DNA of 64,000 nucleotides from Pseudoxanthobacter soli DSM 19599 (GCF_900148505.1 NZ_FRXO01000003.1:124001-188000), one strand, 5' to 3'; shown: positions 34,889-45,018, counted from the first letter of the stretch. Notes: generated from the letters alone by a model not told the origin. Numbers and translations: made by a program.

Positions 34889-36144
34889 AGCCCGAGATGG
34901 TCGGCGAGGCGGCCGACATACCAGCTGCAGAACTTCTCGACGAGCATCTCGGTGTTGGGCGAATAGGGCCCGGGCTCATAGGCCGGCGAGCGCGCACCCT
35001 GCTGGCAGAAGCCGACGAGTTCCGCGTCCTGCACGTTGGTCGCCTGCCACACCTCGGTCAGCCGGTCGATATCGTAGTCGACACCCTCGACGGCATCCTT
35101 GTGGACCAGCCACTTGGTGCGCACGAGCGTGTTGTCGGCATCGAGCGGGATCGCCGAGAACGTGACGATGTGGTCGCTCATGAAGTGGTGCCAGGAATTC
35201 GGCTGGGTCCAGAACGACAGCGCGCCGAGCTTGGCGGTCTTGAAGCTGCCGAGCAGCTTTTTGGACGCGGCCCTGGTGTCGAGGGTATGGGCCTCGCCCT
35301 CGCCGTCGAGCGGCAGGCGCTCGGTGCGGAAGCCGGTGACGCGGTCCGCGAGATGCTCGACCTCGCGCGACGGCAGGCCGGCGGCTTCCCAGCCGTCATG
35401 GCGCTCCTGCACCATGCAGGAATAGCGGTGGGCGTTGGCGCGCTCGTGCTCGTCCATGTCCTCCGGCGCGAAGCCGAAGCCGTAGGCGAACAGCGGGATG
35501 GTCAGTTCGGGATGGTTGCCCGCGCAGTGATAGCACTCGCGGTTGTTCTCCATCACGAGCTTCCAGTTGCCCTTCTCGATCAGCTCGCTCTGGAAGGCGA
35601 TCTTGGTGTTGCGCAGGTCGTGCGGCGCGATATAGGGGCCCATCACGCGGGCCATGTCGTCGAAATCGGCCGGCGGCTCGTCGGCGAGGCAGATGAACAG
35701 CAGCCCCTCGAGCGAGCGCAGGTGCACCGGCTTCAGCCCGTGGCAGGAACGGTCGAAGCCCGGCCCCATGTGCTCGGCGTGGATCAGCGCGCCGGACAGG
35801 TCGTAGGTCCAGGAATGGTAGCGGCAGACGATGTTGCCGACGGTGGTCTTCTCGTTGTGCAGGATTCGCGCGCCGCGGTGGCGGCAGACATTGTGGAACG
35901 CGACGACACGATTTTCGTCGTCGCGCACGATGATGATGGAGTCCTTGCCGATATCGACGACCATGGCGTCGCCCGGCTCCGGCACGTCCGGCTCGACGCC
36001 GACATAGATCCAGTGATGCCCGAAGATGATCTCCATGTCGGCCGCGAAGATCTCCGGGCTGACATAGAACGGGGCGTCCAGGCTGTAGCCCGGGCGCCGG
36101 CCGCGGACGAGCGCCGCGAGAGGGTGGCCGACCACATCGAGCAT
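34885..36144 (-). CDS. gbcA: glycine betaine demethylase oxygenase subunit GbcA
   Basis: A 419-residue Rieske non-heme iron oxygenase. Rieske ligands are C87 and H89 (CRHRGA) and C107 and H110 (CRYH). The mononuclear iron His ligands are H206 and H211 in ENNRECYHCAGNHPEL. With GbcB it oxidatively removes one methyl group of glycine betaine. ATG 36144 follows AGGAGG at ideal spacing. A 193-bp gap to soxG upstream suggests a separate promoter for gbcA-gbcB-dgcA-dgcB-etfA-etfB. Confidence 0.93.
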   Translation of the reverse strand: MLDVVGHPLAALVRGRRPGYSLDAPFYVSPEIFAADMEIIFGHHWIYVGVEPDVPEPGDAMVVDIGKDSIIIVRDDENRVVAFHNVCRHRGARILHNEKTTVGNIVCRYHSWTYDLSGALIHAEHMGPGFDRSCHGLKPVHLRSLEGLLFICLADEPPADFDDMARVMGPYIAPHDLRNTKIAFQSELIEKGNWKLVMENNRECYHCAGNHPELTIPLFAYGFGFAPEDMDEHERANAHRYSCMVQERHDGWEAAGLPSREVEHLADRVTGFRTERLPLDGEGEAHTLDTRAASKKLLGSFKTAKLGALSFWTQPNSWHHFMSDHIVTFSAIPLDADNTLVRTKWLVHKDAVEGVDYDIDRLTEVWQATNVQDAELVGFCQQGARSPAYEPGPYSPNTEMLVEKFCSWYVGRLADHLGL

Positions 36145-36337
36145 CGATAGCCTCCTGCGAAATGTCGCGGGACCGGAGCCGACCGGCACACGCGGACGAC
36201 GGTTGTGAAGGGCAAGGGCACCCGGCCGCGCATCACCCCGCGGCCGTCATGGCAGTAGTCTGCAATCGTTCGAAACCCGCCATCTGCGCCGAAGCGACCG
36301 GTTCTGGCGTCAGCGCGACATGGCGGTGGCGGCCGGC

Positions 36338-36925
36338 TCAGACCCCGAACGTGGCTTCGACCAGCAGGCCGTGGACATAGGGCGCGAACGAGCGCCAGCA
36401 CTCCACCCGCCAGGCGTCGCGCCCGAGCCGGAACAGCACGATGTCGGCCTTGCCGAACAGCGTGCGGGTCGCCATGCCCACGGGAAAGGCGCGCAAGTCG
36501 AGGTCGAGCGCGACGCCGGCATTGAGGGCGACCTCCGCCTTCGCGCCTTCGACGCCGATGCCGACATCGCGGTGGCCGACATCGACGAGGGCATGGAGGT
36601 GCCCGGCGAGGGCCTCGCCGAGCGCGGCGGCGACCTCCGCGGCATCCGCGTCCGGCGCGATCACCAGCCATTCGTCGGGCCCGAGCCGGGCGGCGAGCCG
36701 GTCGCCGGCTGCGGCGTAGCTGTTGACGGCCCCGGCGAGGGACAGGCCGGCGACGGCTCCGACCGCCTCGGCGACGCCGGGGCCGAGCCGCAGCGACCAC
36801 CGCGCCTTCGGTGGCAGCGGCCGGACGGTGACGCCGCCCGCCTGATGGACCGCGACGTGCTCGAGAACCGGCTCGCGATGCGCCGGCAGCGCCTTCACCC
36901 AGTCCGCCCCATCCGCCTCAACCAT
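36338..36925 (-). CDS. soxG: sarcosine oxidase gamma subunit
   Basis: A 195-residue SoxG with the weakly conserved YgfZ/GcvT-like fold: RLGPDEWLVIAPD (~92), HALVDVGHRDVGIGVEGAKA (~122) and a C-terminal FRLGRDAWRVECWRSFAPYV segment. ATG 36925 overlaps the end of soxA by 8 bp, so it is coupled. Gamma is the structural fourth subunit of heterotetrameric sarcosine oxidase. Last gene of the sox group. Confidence 0.88.
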   Translation of the reverse strand: MVEADGADWVKALPAHREPVLEHVAVHQAGGVTVRPLPPKARWSLRLGPGVAEAVGAVAGLSLAGAVNSYAAAGDRLAARLGPDEWLVIAPDADAAEVAAALGEALAGHLHALVDVGHRDVGIGVEGAKAEVALNAGVALDLDLRAFPVGMATRTLFGKADIVLFRLGRDAWRVECWRSFAPYVHGLLVEATFGV

Positions 36926-39900
36926 GGACGCGCTCCCCCTTGGGATCGAGAAAGACCGGCTCGGCGACGGTCGCCGTGGTGAAGCCGGACGGCGTGGTGA
37001 CGTGGACCGTCGCCCCCATCCGCGCCCGTCCGCCCTTGACGAGCGCGAGCGCGATGGAGCGGCCGCAATTGACGCTGGCATAGCTCGACGTGACGTGGCC
37101 GATGATCGGCATCGGCACGGGCGCCTTTGGATCGGTCACGACCTGCGCGCCCTCCTCCAGCACCACGGCCGGGTCGGTCGCGAGCAGGCCCACGAGCTGC
37201 TTGCGCTCCGGCGAGGCCATCTCCGGCCGGGCGAGCGAGCGCTTGCCGACGAAATCGGCCTTGGTCTTGGCGATCATGCCGGCAAGGCCGAGATCGTCCG
37301 GCGTCACCGTGCCGTCGGTCTCCTGCCCGACGATGATGAAGCCGCGCTCGGCGCGCAGAACGTGCATGGTCTCGGTGCCGTAGGGCACGATGCCGTAGAG
37401 TTCGCCCGCGGCATGGATCGCCTCCCACACCGAGCGGCCGTAATCCGCCGGCACGTTGATCTCGTAGCCGACCTCGCCGGTGAACGAGACGCGGAACACC
37501 CGCGCCGGCGCCCCGGCGACGCGCCCCTCGCGATAGGCCATGTGCGGGAACGCGGCCGGCGCGAGGTCGATGCCCTCGACGAGCGGCGCGATGGTCTCGC
37601 GCGCCTTCGGCCCCTGCACCGCGATCACCGCCCACTGCTCGGTGATGGACGTGAGGAACACCTTCAGATCCGGCCATTCGGTCTGAAGATAGTCTTCCAT
37701 GTGGGCGAGCACGCGGGGGGCGCCGCCGGTGGTGGTGGTGACGTGGAAGCGGTCGGGCGCGAGCCGCGCGACGACGCCGTCGTCGAACACGAAGCCGTCT
37801 TCCTTCAGCATCAGGCCGTAGCGGCAGCGGCCGGGTTCGAGCTTCAGCCAGGCATTGATGTAGAGCCGGTTCATGAATTCGGCCGCGTCCGGCCCCACCA
37901 CCTCGATCTTGCCGAGGGTGGAGGCATCGAACAGGCCGACGCCGGTACGCACCGCGCGGCATTCGCGCGCCACGGCGGCGTGCATGTCCTCTCCGGCGCG
38001 CGGGAAATAATGCGCGCGCTTCCACAGCCCCACGTCCTCGAACGCCGCGCCGTGCTCGGCCGCCCAGTCGTGGATCGGCGTCTTGCGGGCCGGGTCGAAC
38101 AGCGGCCCCTTGTTCGGACCGATCAGGGTGCCGAAGGTGACGGGCGTGAACGGCGGGCGGAAGGTCGTGGTGCCGACCGCCGGCACCGGCTTGTGCAGCG
38201 TATCGGCGATGATGCCGAGCGCCGTCATGTTGGAGGTCTTGCCCTGGTCGGTCGCCATGCCGTTGGTGGTGTAGCGCTTGACGTGCTCGACCGACTCGAA
38301 CCCTTCCTTGACCGCGAGCCGCACGTCCTTGGCGGTCACGTCGTTCTGGAAGTCCACGAACGCGCGCACGCGCATCCGGTCGGCGTCGGTCGGCAGTTCG
38401 CGCACCGGCTTGAAGCCGGCGAACACCGGGCTCGCCGCGAAGGTGCGCTCGGCGTGGGATCCCGCCGCCGCCGCGCCCGCGGCGAAGCCGTCGTCCAGGC
38501 AGCCCGCGAGCTGGTAGGTCCCGGCCGCCGCGCCCGCAGCGCGCACCGCCTGCGACGGCGCGCCCGGCACGAAGGCGTCGATCGCCTCGTCGAAGGCGAG
38601 CTTGCCGCGCGACTGGGAGAACAGGTGCACCGCCGGCGTCCAGCCGCCGGACATCGCCACGCAGTCGCACAGGAGCGTGCGGCGCTGGCCGCGCACCTCG
38701 CCGTGGGGGCCGAGCTTGGCGACGACCACGGAGGAGACGCGCCCGCGCCCCGACGTGCCGACCACGGTGTGCCCGGTCAGCACCGTGACGCCGCGGCCCC
38801 TGAGCAGCGCCGTCTCCGGCCCGCATTCGCCTTCGAAGCGGTAATCGACCACGGTGACGTCGAGCCCGGCGTTCTGCGCGTCCTCCGCCGCCCGGTAGGC
38901 CGAGGCGCCGTTGATGACGAACACGATCTGAGTGCCCGGCGCGACCGCCCAGCGGTTGATATAGGCGCGCACGCTTTCGGCCAGCATCACGCCCGGCCGG
39001 TCGTTGCCGGCGAAGATCAGCGGCCGCTCATGGGCGCCGGTCGCCAGAACAACCTCGCCGGCGCGGACCTGCCACAGCCGTTCGCGCGGCTGGCCGGCGG
39101 CGGGGCGGGCGATATGGTCGCTCACCCGCTCCGCCATGACGACGTGGTTCTGGTTGTAGTAGCCGAACGCGGTGGTGCGCGGCAGCACGATGACGTTGTC
39201 GCGCTCTTCCAGCGCGTTGCGGGTCTCGGCGAGCCACTTCATCGCCGAGCGGCCCTCGATCTCGGCCGTGACCTCGTGCAGGAGCGAGCCGCCGACTTCC
39301 TGCTGCTCGTCGGCGAGGATCACCCGCTTGCCGGCCTCGGAGGCGGCGAGCGCGGCGGCGAGCCCAGCGGGCCCGGCGCCGACCACGAGCACGTCGCAAT
39401 GGGCGTGGCGGTTGGCGTAGCGATCGGGATCCGGCCGGCCCGGCGCGCGGCCGAGGCCGGCGGCGGCGCGGATGCGCGGCTCGTAGACCTTGTCCCAGAA
39501 GCCCTTCGGCCACATGAAGGTCTTGTAGTAGAACCCCGCCGGCAGGAGCGGCCAGACCCGGTCGTTGACGACGCCGATATCGAACTGCAGCGATGGCCAG
39601 TGGTTCTGCGAACCGACGTGCAGCCCCTCGGTCGCGGCCGTCACCGTGGCGCGGTTATTGGGATCCACCCGGCCGATGCCGCGATCGACCGACAACAGCG
39701 CGTTCGGCTCGTCCGAGCCGTGGCTCACGATGCCGCGCGGCCGGTGATACTTGAACGACCGTCCGACGAAGTGCACCCCGCTCGCCAAGAGCGCCGAGGC
39801 GACGGTGTCGCCCTCGAAGGCCGGGATCGCGGTGCCATTGAAATGGATGGTGATCGGCGCGCCGCGGTCGATGCGGCCCCCGCGCGGCAGGCGGTAGCGG

Positions 39901-39926
39901 GCGGGTGCGTTGGTCTCGGCGTCCAT
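36918..39926 (-). CDS. soxA: sarcosine oxidase alpha subunit
   Basis: A 1002-residue SoxA. The N-terminal domain has the ferredoxin-like ITIHFNGTAIPAFEGDTVAS stretch (~25). The dinucleotide-binding domain shows VLVVGAGPAGLAAALAASEA (~178) and VLATGAHERPLIFAGND (~289). The C-terminal GcvT-like folate-binding half (from ~610) has GLFDASTLGKIEVVGPDAAE and GEVGYEINVPADYG. It oxidises sarcosine with SoxB and transfers the methyl carbon to tetrahydrofolate. ATG 39926 overlaps the soxD stop by one base (TGATG). Confidence 0.95.
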   Translation of the reverse strand: MDAETNAPARYRLPRGGRIDRGAPITIHFNGTAIPAFEGDTVASALLASGVHFVGRSFKYHRPRGIVSHGSDEPNALLSVDRGIGRVDPNNRATVTAATEGLHVGSQNHWPSLQFDIGVVNDRVWPLLPAGFYYKTFMWPKGFWDKVYEPRIRAAAGLGRAPGRPDPDRYANRHAHCDVLVVGAGPAGLAAALAASEAGKRVILADEQQEVGGSLLHEVTAEIEGRSAMKWLAETRNALEERDNVIVLPRTTAFGYYNQNHVVMAERVSDHIARPAAGQPRERLWQVRAGEVVLATGAHERPLIFAGNDRPGVMLAESVRAYINRWAVAPGTQIVFVINGASAYRAAEDAQNAGLDVTVVDYRFEGECGPETALLRGRGVTVLTGHTVVGTSGRGRVSSVVVAKLGPHGEVRGQRRTLLCDCVAMSGGWTPAVHLFSQSRGKLAFDEAIDAFVPGAPSQAVRAAGAAAGTYQLAGCLDDGFAAGAAAAGSHAERTFAASPVFAGFKPVRELPTDADRMRVRAFVDFQNDVTAKDVRLAVKEGFESVEHVKRYTTNGMATDQGKTSNMTALGIIADTLHKPVPAVGTTTFRPPFTPVTFGTLIGPNKGPLFDPARKTPIHDWAAEHGAAFEDVGLWKRAHYFPRAGEDMHAAVARECRAVRTGVGLFDASTLGKIEVVGPDAAEFMNRLYINAWLKLEPGRCRYGLMLKEDGFVFDDGVVARLAPDRFHVTTTTGGAPRVLAHMEDYLQTEWPDLKVFLTSITEQWAVIAVQGPKARETIAPLVEGIDLAPAAFPHMAYREGRVAGAPARVFRVSFTGEVGYEINVPADYGRSVWEAIHAAGELYGIVPYGTETMHVLRAERGFIIVGQETDGTVTPDDLGLAGMIAKTKADFVGKRSLARPEMASPERKQLVGLLATDPAVVLEEGAQVVTDPKAPVPMPIIGHVTSSYASVNCGRSIALALVKGGRARMGATVHVTTPSGFTTATVAEPVFLDPKGERVHG

Positions 39927-40237
39927 CAGCGCGCCTCCCCGTTCGCCGCCGGCGCGGCAGTCTGCACATCCGGCCGCGGCGTTCCCATCGGATAGGTCGC
40001 GAGGAACTTGTCGCTCACGGTGTCGCGCAGCGCGTTGAACCAGCGCCGGCAGCCGTGCAGGTGGTTCCAGCGCTCGGCATGCACGCCCTTCGGGTTGGTG
40101 CGGTAATAGAGATAGGCCGTCCAGGTGGCGTCATCGGTCTCGGACGGCACCGCCGGGCGGGCAATGTGCGCCTCGCCGCCGCAGTGGAACTCGATCTCCG
40201 GCCTTGCGCCGCAATAGGGACACTCGACGAGCAGCAT
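39926..40237 (-). CDS. soxD: sarcosine oxidase delta subunit
   Basis: A 103-residue SoxD with the zinc pattern CPYCGAR (C6, C9), EFHCGGEAH (~17-24) and NHLHGCRRWFN (H60/C63). It is the small zinc-binding subunit. Its stop overlaps the soxA start. It lies 97 bp after soxB, a gap that could hold a weak internal promoter but shows no terminator. Confidence 0.95.
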   Translation of the reverse strand: MLLVECPYCGARPEIEFHCGGEAHIARPAVPSETDDATWTAYLYYRTNPKGVHAERWNHLHGCRRWFNALRDTVSDKFLATYPMGTPRPDVQTAAPAANGEAR

Positions 40238-40334
40238 CGGGACCTCGGATTCCTCAGGCGACCGGCCGGAGCGCCGGCGGGCGGGAACGGCATGAATTGA
40301 AGCGGAACGGGTGAGACGGCATCGCCGCCGCCCC

Positions 40335-41588
40335 TCAGTGGGCGACGGCCGCGGCCGCCGCCTCGTCGATCAGGTAGCCCGTGCGGAAACGGTCGAGGCT
40401 GAACGGCGCGTTGATCCGGTGCGGCTCGTCCTTGGCGATGGTCCAGGCGAACACGTTGCCCGACCCCGGCGTCGCCTTGAAGCCGCCGGTGCCCCAGCCG
40501 CAATTGACGTAGAGCCCCGGCACCGGCGTCTTGCCGATGATCGGCGAACGGTCCGGCGTCACGTCGACGATGCCGCCCCAGCTTCGCAGCATCCGCATCC
40601 GCGAGAACTGCGGAAACAGCTCGCAGATCGCGTCGAGGGTGTGGGTGGTGATGTGGAGGCCGCCCTGCTGGCTGTAGGAAACGTACTGGTCGGTGCCCGC
40701 GCCGATCACCAGTTCGCCCTTGTCGGACTGGGAGATGTAGGCATGCACAGCGTTCGACATCACCACGCAGGGGAAGACCGGCTTCACCGGTTCCGAAACC
40801 AGCGCCTGCAGCGGGAAGCTCTCCAGCGGCATCCGGAGCCCGGCCATCGCCATCACCACGCTGGTGTGGCCGGCGGTGGAAACGCCGATCTTGCGGGTGG
40901 CGATGGTTCCGCGCGAGGTCTCGAGCCCCGTCACCGCGCCGTCCGGCCCGCGGTTGATCGCCTTGACCTCGCAGTTCTGGATGATGTCGACGCCGAGCGC
41001 GTCGGCGGCGCGGGCATAGCCCCAGGCGACGGCATCGTGGCGCGCGACGCCGCCGCGGCGCTGAAGCGCCGCCCCCAGCACCGGATAGCGGATGTCCGGC
41101 GAGATGTTGAGCGGCGGGCAGAATTCCTTCGCCTCTTCCGCCGACAACCACTCGTTGTCGACGCCGTTCAGCCGGTTGGCATAGACGTGGCGTTTGAAGC
41201 TCTGCACGTCATGGGTGTTGTGCGCCAGCATCAGAACGCCGCGCTGGGAGAACATGACGTTGTAGTTGAGGTCCGCCGACAGCCCTTCCCAGAGCTTGAC
41301 GGCGTGGTCGTAGAGCGCCGCGCTCTCGTCGAACAGGTAGTTCGAGCGGATGATGGTGGTGTTGCGGCCGGTGTTGCCGCCGCCGAGCCAGCCGCGCTCC
41401 ACCACTGCGATGTCGCGCAGGCCGTGTTCCTTGGCGAGATAATAGGCCGCCGCGAGGCCGTGGCCGCCGCCGCCCACGATCACCGCCTGATAGGAGGCCT
41501 TCGGCTCCGGCGAGCGCCATTGCCGCCCCCAGCCCTGATGGGCGTTGAACGCCTCCGAGACGAGCGACGCGAGGGAGAAACGGCGCAT
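40335..41588 (-). CDS. soxB: sarcosine oxidase beta subunit
   Basis: A 417-residue SoxB amine-oxidase-fold flavoprotein. The FAD motif is [20 protein letters not shown] (~36), followed by [30 protein letters not shown] (~175) holds the His that covalently binds FMN in characterised enzymes. The C-terminus has [16 protein letters not shown] (~370). First gene of soxBDAG. ATG 41588 gives the canonical [10 protein letters not shown] start; the frame is open further up. It diverges from the regulator gene, with a 265-bp shared control region. Confidence 0.95.
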   Translation of the reverse strand: MRRFSLASLVSEAFNAHQGWGRQWRSPEPKASYQAVIVGGGGHGLAAAYYLAKEHGLRDIAVVERGWLGGGNTGRNTTIIRSNYLFDESAALYDHAVKLWEGLSADLNYNVMFSQRGVLMLAHNTHDVQSFKRHVYANRLNGVDNEWLSAEEAKEFCPPLNISPDIRYPVLGAALQRRGGVARHDAVAWGYARAADALGVDIIQNCEVKAINRGPDGAVTGLETSRGTIATRKIGVSTAGHTSVVMAMAGLRMPLESFPLQALVSEPVKPVFPCVVMSNAVHAYISQSDKGELVIGAGTDQYVSYSQQGGLHITTHTLDAICELFPQFSRMRMLRSWGGIVDVTPDRSPIIGKTPVPGLYVNCGWGTGGFKATPGSGNVFAWTIAKDEPHRINAPFSLDRFRTGYLIDEAAAAAVAH

Positions 41589-41853
41589 GGGCGACGGACC
41601 TGGTGCTTGGGCGTGCGAAGGGGCGAGCCGGGGTGCGACGGCAATGTTACAGCGAGCCGGAAGCCGAAGCATCACCGCGTCATGACGAGCGTCGCTTCCG
41701 ACCCGCCGAGTCGCTTCAACCGGAACGACGGATATTTGCCTCCATGCGACTTCCTTCGACCTGTTCCACTTCCAGACAAACTTGACGAAGATCAAATCCG
41801 GCGCCCATCATCCGGACGGCACGGCAAAAGCCGGCCGAGGGGAGCGATCGACG
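41589..41853. promoter_or_regulatory. divergent control region between soxB and the GATR-type regulator
   Basis: 265 bp separate the two divergent start codons. This must hold the soxB promoter and that of the regulator. It is somewhat lower in GC (for example CAAACTTGACGAAGATCAAATC near 41778-41798). I cannot place an operator with confidence. Confidence 0.45.
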
Positions 41854-42885
41854 ATGCTGCAGAAGCCCGGGACGGCGAAGGCCGGCGGCGGTCATCGGCC
41901 GTCCGCCGGAGCGGACGAAAAGCCGCGGACCATCGGCTTCATGCTGGTGCCCGACTTCTCGATGATCGCGTTCGCCTCGGCGATCGAGCCGCTGCGCCTC
42001 GCCAACCGCGCGAGCGGCCGCGCGCTCTACGCATGGCAGCTCTATTCCGCCGACGGACGGCCGGTGACGGCCTCGAACGGTGTCGAGGTCTCCGTCGGAC
42101 TGCCGTATTCGAAGGCCCAGGGGCTTTCGGTCGCCATCGTCTGCGGCGGCGTCGACGTGCAGGCGATAGACCACCGCGAGCTGATGGCGGCGCTGCGCCG
42201 CCTCGCCTCGTTCGGCACCGGCCTCGGCGCGGTGTGCACCGGCACCTACGTGCTTGCCAAAGCTGGCCTGCTCGCCGGCTACCAGGCGACCATCCACTGG
42301 GAGAACCATTCGAGCCTCGCCGCGGAATTCCCCGATCTCGACCTCAGCCAGGAGCTGTTCGAGATCGACCGCAACCGCTTCACCTGCGCCGGCGGCACCT
42401 CGGCGGTCGACATGATGCTGTCGCTGATCCTGCGCGACCACGGGCCGGACATCGCCTCGGAGGTGACGGACCAGCTGATCCACCATCGCGTGCGCGAGGC
42501 GGACGAGCGCCAGCGCATGGATCTGCGCACCCGTCTCGGCGTCGCCCATCCCAAGGTTCTCGGCGTGGTGGCGATGATGGAGGCCTCCATCGAGCGGCCC
42601 CTGAGCTGCGCGGCGCTTGCCCAGCGCGCCGGCTGCTCCACCCGCCAGCTCGAGCGGCTGTTCGTGCGCTATCTCGGCCACAGCCCGACGCGCCACTACC
42701 TGACGCTCAGGCTGGAGCGCGCCCGCGACCTGCTGCGCCAGACGAGCCGCCCGGTGCTCGACATCGCCATCGCCTGCGGCTTCGTCTCCGCCTCGCATTT
42801 CTCCAAGAGCTATGTCGAGCACTTCGGCCGCACCCCCTCCGCCGAGCGCAAGGGCGCGCGGCTCGGAACGTCTGTGGCGGCGTAG
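41854..42885 (+). CDS. gbdR: GATase1-like/AraC-type transcriptional regulator (GbdR-like)
   Basis: A 343-residue regulator. The N-terminal DJ-1/PfpI-like domain (~25-190) has IGFMLVPDFSMIAFASAIEP and AVCTGTYVLAKAGLL at the nucleophile elbow. The C-terminal AraC HTH (~235-330) has CSTRQLERLFVRYLGHSPTR and IAIACGFVSASHFSKSYVEHFG. In Pseudomonas the GATR regulator GbdR senses betaine/dimethylglycine and activates gbc, dgc and sox; position next to this cluster supports the same job. ATG 41854 follows GGGGAG; an in-frame TTG at 41782 is less likely. A hairpin follows at 42898. Confidence 0.85.
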   Translation: MLQKPGTAKAGGGHRPSAGADEKPRTIGFMLVPDFSMIAFASAIEPLRLANRASGRALYAWQLYSADGRPVTASNGVEVSVGLPYSKAQGLSVAIVCGGVDVQAIDHRELMAALRRLASFGTGLGAVCTGTYVLAKAGLLAGYQATIHWENHSSLAAEFPDLDLSQELFEIDRNRFTCAGGTSAVDMMLSLILRDHGPDIASEVTDQLIHHRVREADERQRMDLRTRLGVAHPKVLGVVAMMEASIERPLSCAALAQRAGCSTRQLERLFVRYLGHSPTRHYLTLRLERARDLLRQTSRPVLDIAIACGFVSASHFSKSYVEHFGRTPSAERKGARLGTSVAA

Positions 42886-42897
42886 GCGAAGGAGCGG

Positions 42898-42921
42898 AAC
42901 GGGCCGTTCAGCCGGCCCGTT
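42898..42921 (+). terminator. hairpin downstream of the gbdR-like gene
   Basis: AACGGGCCG (42898-42906) and CGGCCCGTT (42913-42921) form a perfect 9-bp stem with a six-base loop, 13 bp past the stop. No T-run follows, so termination is likely but not certain. Confidence 0.5.
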
Positions 42922-42994
42922 GCAACTGAGCGCGATAATCGACTCCCGCGAGCACCCGTCGTACCATGCTCGGAAAAGATGACGGGGGCGAGAG

Positions 42995-44903
42995 ATGGGT
43001 CGGAGAGGTTTTGGCCGCAGGATCTGGCATCGCCTATTGCCGTCTCTCCTCGCGCCGATATTCGCCGGTGGCGCATCTGGCGCCAACGCGGAGGATATGC
43101 GCCTTCCAAAAGGCTGGTCGTGGGTCGTCGTCGCCAGTGCCGCCGGGCTCGACGAAGCGATCGGCAATCGCTCGCGTCTACGGCGCTGACGCGCGCGTGA
43201 CTTTGGCGAACAACGGTTGGTACGCGGTCATGCTAGGTCCAAGGCAGGGGTCGCTGGATCAGGCCAGAAAGAATGTCGTCCTCCTGCCCGCTGATGCCCT
43301 GCTGTCACGCGGGAAAGGTTATGTCGCCACCGTCTGGCGTCCATCCAGCCCGATACTGGCATCGGCAACCTTGAACCAGGGAAGTCCAGCCCATCTGGCG
43401 ACCGCAGGGTTGGTCGTCAGTGTGGTTCGGGAAAGTGCGTCGTCCGGATGGATCGCACATATTCGGGGCGCAACGCGGTCCCCTACAGGACCACGCACGT
43501 TCGAAGCACGCGTTCATTTTGATGCGGCCGCGGCGTATCCCTCCAGCGTCAAACTCGTCGAACTGGACTCAAGCAATCAGACACCCGAAATCGTGCTCGA
43601 CAGCTACAGCGGCGGCGCACACTGCTGCACCTCGACGGCTGCGCTCGTAGAACAATATGACAGCAGTTGGCGTACCGTCGATCTCGGAACAGGAGATGGA
43701 GAGGGCATAAATTTCGAAGACGTGAATGGAGACGGCGTATCGGAGATCATTACTTACGACGACAGCTTCCTTTATGCATTCTCGGATTATGCAAGCTCTA
43801 TATCACCGATAAAAATCGGCACCCTGACAGGAAGCGTTGTAACAGACATCACCCATCGATCCGACCTGAGACATCGTTTGATCCAGAGTTTGCGTGGTCT
43901 TGAGTTCATCGCCAAGCAAAGTCCGTCCCTGTGGAGTGAAAACGGATTCCTCGCCGGATGGGTGGCGACGGCAACGGTCGCCGGAGAAGGCGCCGCAGCG
44001 TGGTCCCGGATGCTGTCCAACTACCAGCCAGATAGCATCTTCCTTCCCACCTACTGCCGGATAGAGGCTCCTGAAGGTCAATGTCCTGAAGACCAGCGTT
44101 ACACGCCACCATTTCCGGAAGCCCTGAGGCGTCATCTCATTGCGCACGGGTACCTGGAAGCCGAACAGGTTTCCGCGCCCGCGCAGACAGCACAGGCACC
44201 CCCCGCGTCTGCGACGGTCCCGACGCCCCAGTCTACCGCCGCGGAGCCAGCGGCGGTGTCACCAAAGCCACCAGAAAAGAACGCTGAGGCTGTGTCGGGA
44301 ACCGGTTTCTACGTGACGCGGGATCGCATCCTCACCAACGCGCATGTCGTCGAAGGATGCGAGGCGGTGACGACGGCTCTGGAAGGACACCCTGCGACGG
44401 GTCGCGTTGCCGCTCGCGACACGACAAATGATCTCGCCCTGATCGAAGCCGCGCAGCCCGCCACCGCCGTCGCTCGGATGCGGACCGGAATTCGTCTTGG
44501 CGAGGATGTAGCGGCTTTCGGATATCCGCTCAGAGGCGTTCTTGCGAGCACCGGAAACTTCACGAGAGGAACCGTCACAGCCACCGCGGGCCTCAACGAC
44601 GACAGTCGCCATCTCCAGATTTCCGCTCCCGTGCAGCCGGGCAATAGCGGTGGACCACTGCTTGATGAAAGCGGCAATGTCGTCGGCGTGATCGTCGCCA
44701 AGCTCAATGCTCTCAAAGTAGCGATCGTGACGGCTGACATCCCGCAGAACATCAATTTTGCGATCAAGGCCTCGATTGCTCAGAGCTTTCTGGAAAGCAA
44801 CAACGTCACGACGACGCCGGGGAGTCAGACGACGCCTATGAAGCCGGCCGATATCGCCGCCATGGCACAGAGCTTCAGCGTTGCAATCGAATGCTCTCCC
44901 TGA
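42995..44903 (+). pseudogene. frameshifted SPOR-like / trypsin-like serine protease gene
   Basis: Two frames make one protein. The first (ATG 42995, stop 43189) gives a signal peptide (LLPSLLAPIFAGG...ANA) and DMRLPKGWSWVVVASAAGLD. The sequence continues in the next frame as IARVYGADARVTLANNGWYA, through a middle domain (EIVLDSYSGGAHCC, ~43590) to a C-terminal trypsin-fold protease with triad His in TNAHVV (~44337), Asp in NDLALIE and Ser in GNSGGP (~44640), ending at 44903. One extra G at 43163-43164 causes the shift. GC is clearly lower than the neighbours, suggesting transfer. It could be a real mutation or a sequencing error. Confidence 0.85.
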
Positions 44904-44971
44904 GCGCGCAGATGAGGCGAAGACCGGACACTGGACCGGCAACCCGCACTCGCGCCAGCAGGCCCCAGAAC

Positions 44972-45010
44972 GAAAAAGCCCCGCAACGCGTCTGCGTTGC
45001 AGGGCTTTTT
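44972..45010. terminator. bidirectional terminator between the protease gene and tRNA-Leu
   Basis: AAAAAGCCC-C-GCAACGC (44973-44989), loop GTCT, GCGTTGC-A-GGGCTTTTT (44994-45010). A-run on one side and T-run on the other let it act for both the plus-strand protease gene and the minus-strand tRNA-Leu. Confidence 0.9.
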
Positions 45011-45018
45011 GCGGAACT

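Noticed and set aside
36924-39995. Open frame of ~1000 codons on the plus strand across soxA
   Set aside because: Antisense shadow of soxA in GC-rich DNA; no domain, and the minus frame carries clear sarcosine oxidase motifs.
28282-42885. Catabolic cluster as a mobile island
   Set aside because: GC content and codon use match the flanks and there is no integrase, tRNA junction or direct repeat at either end.
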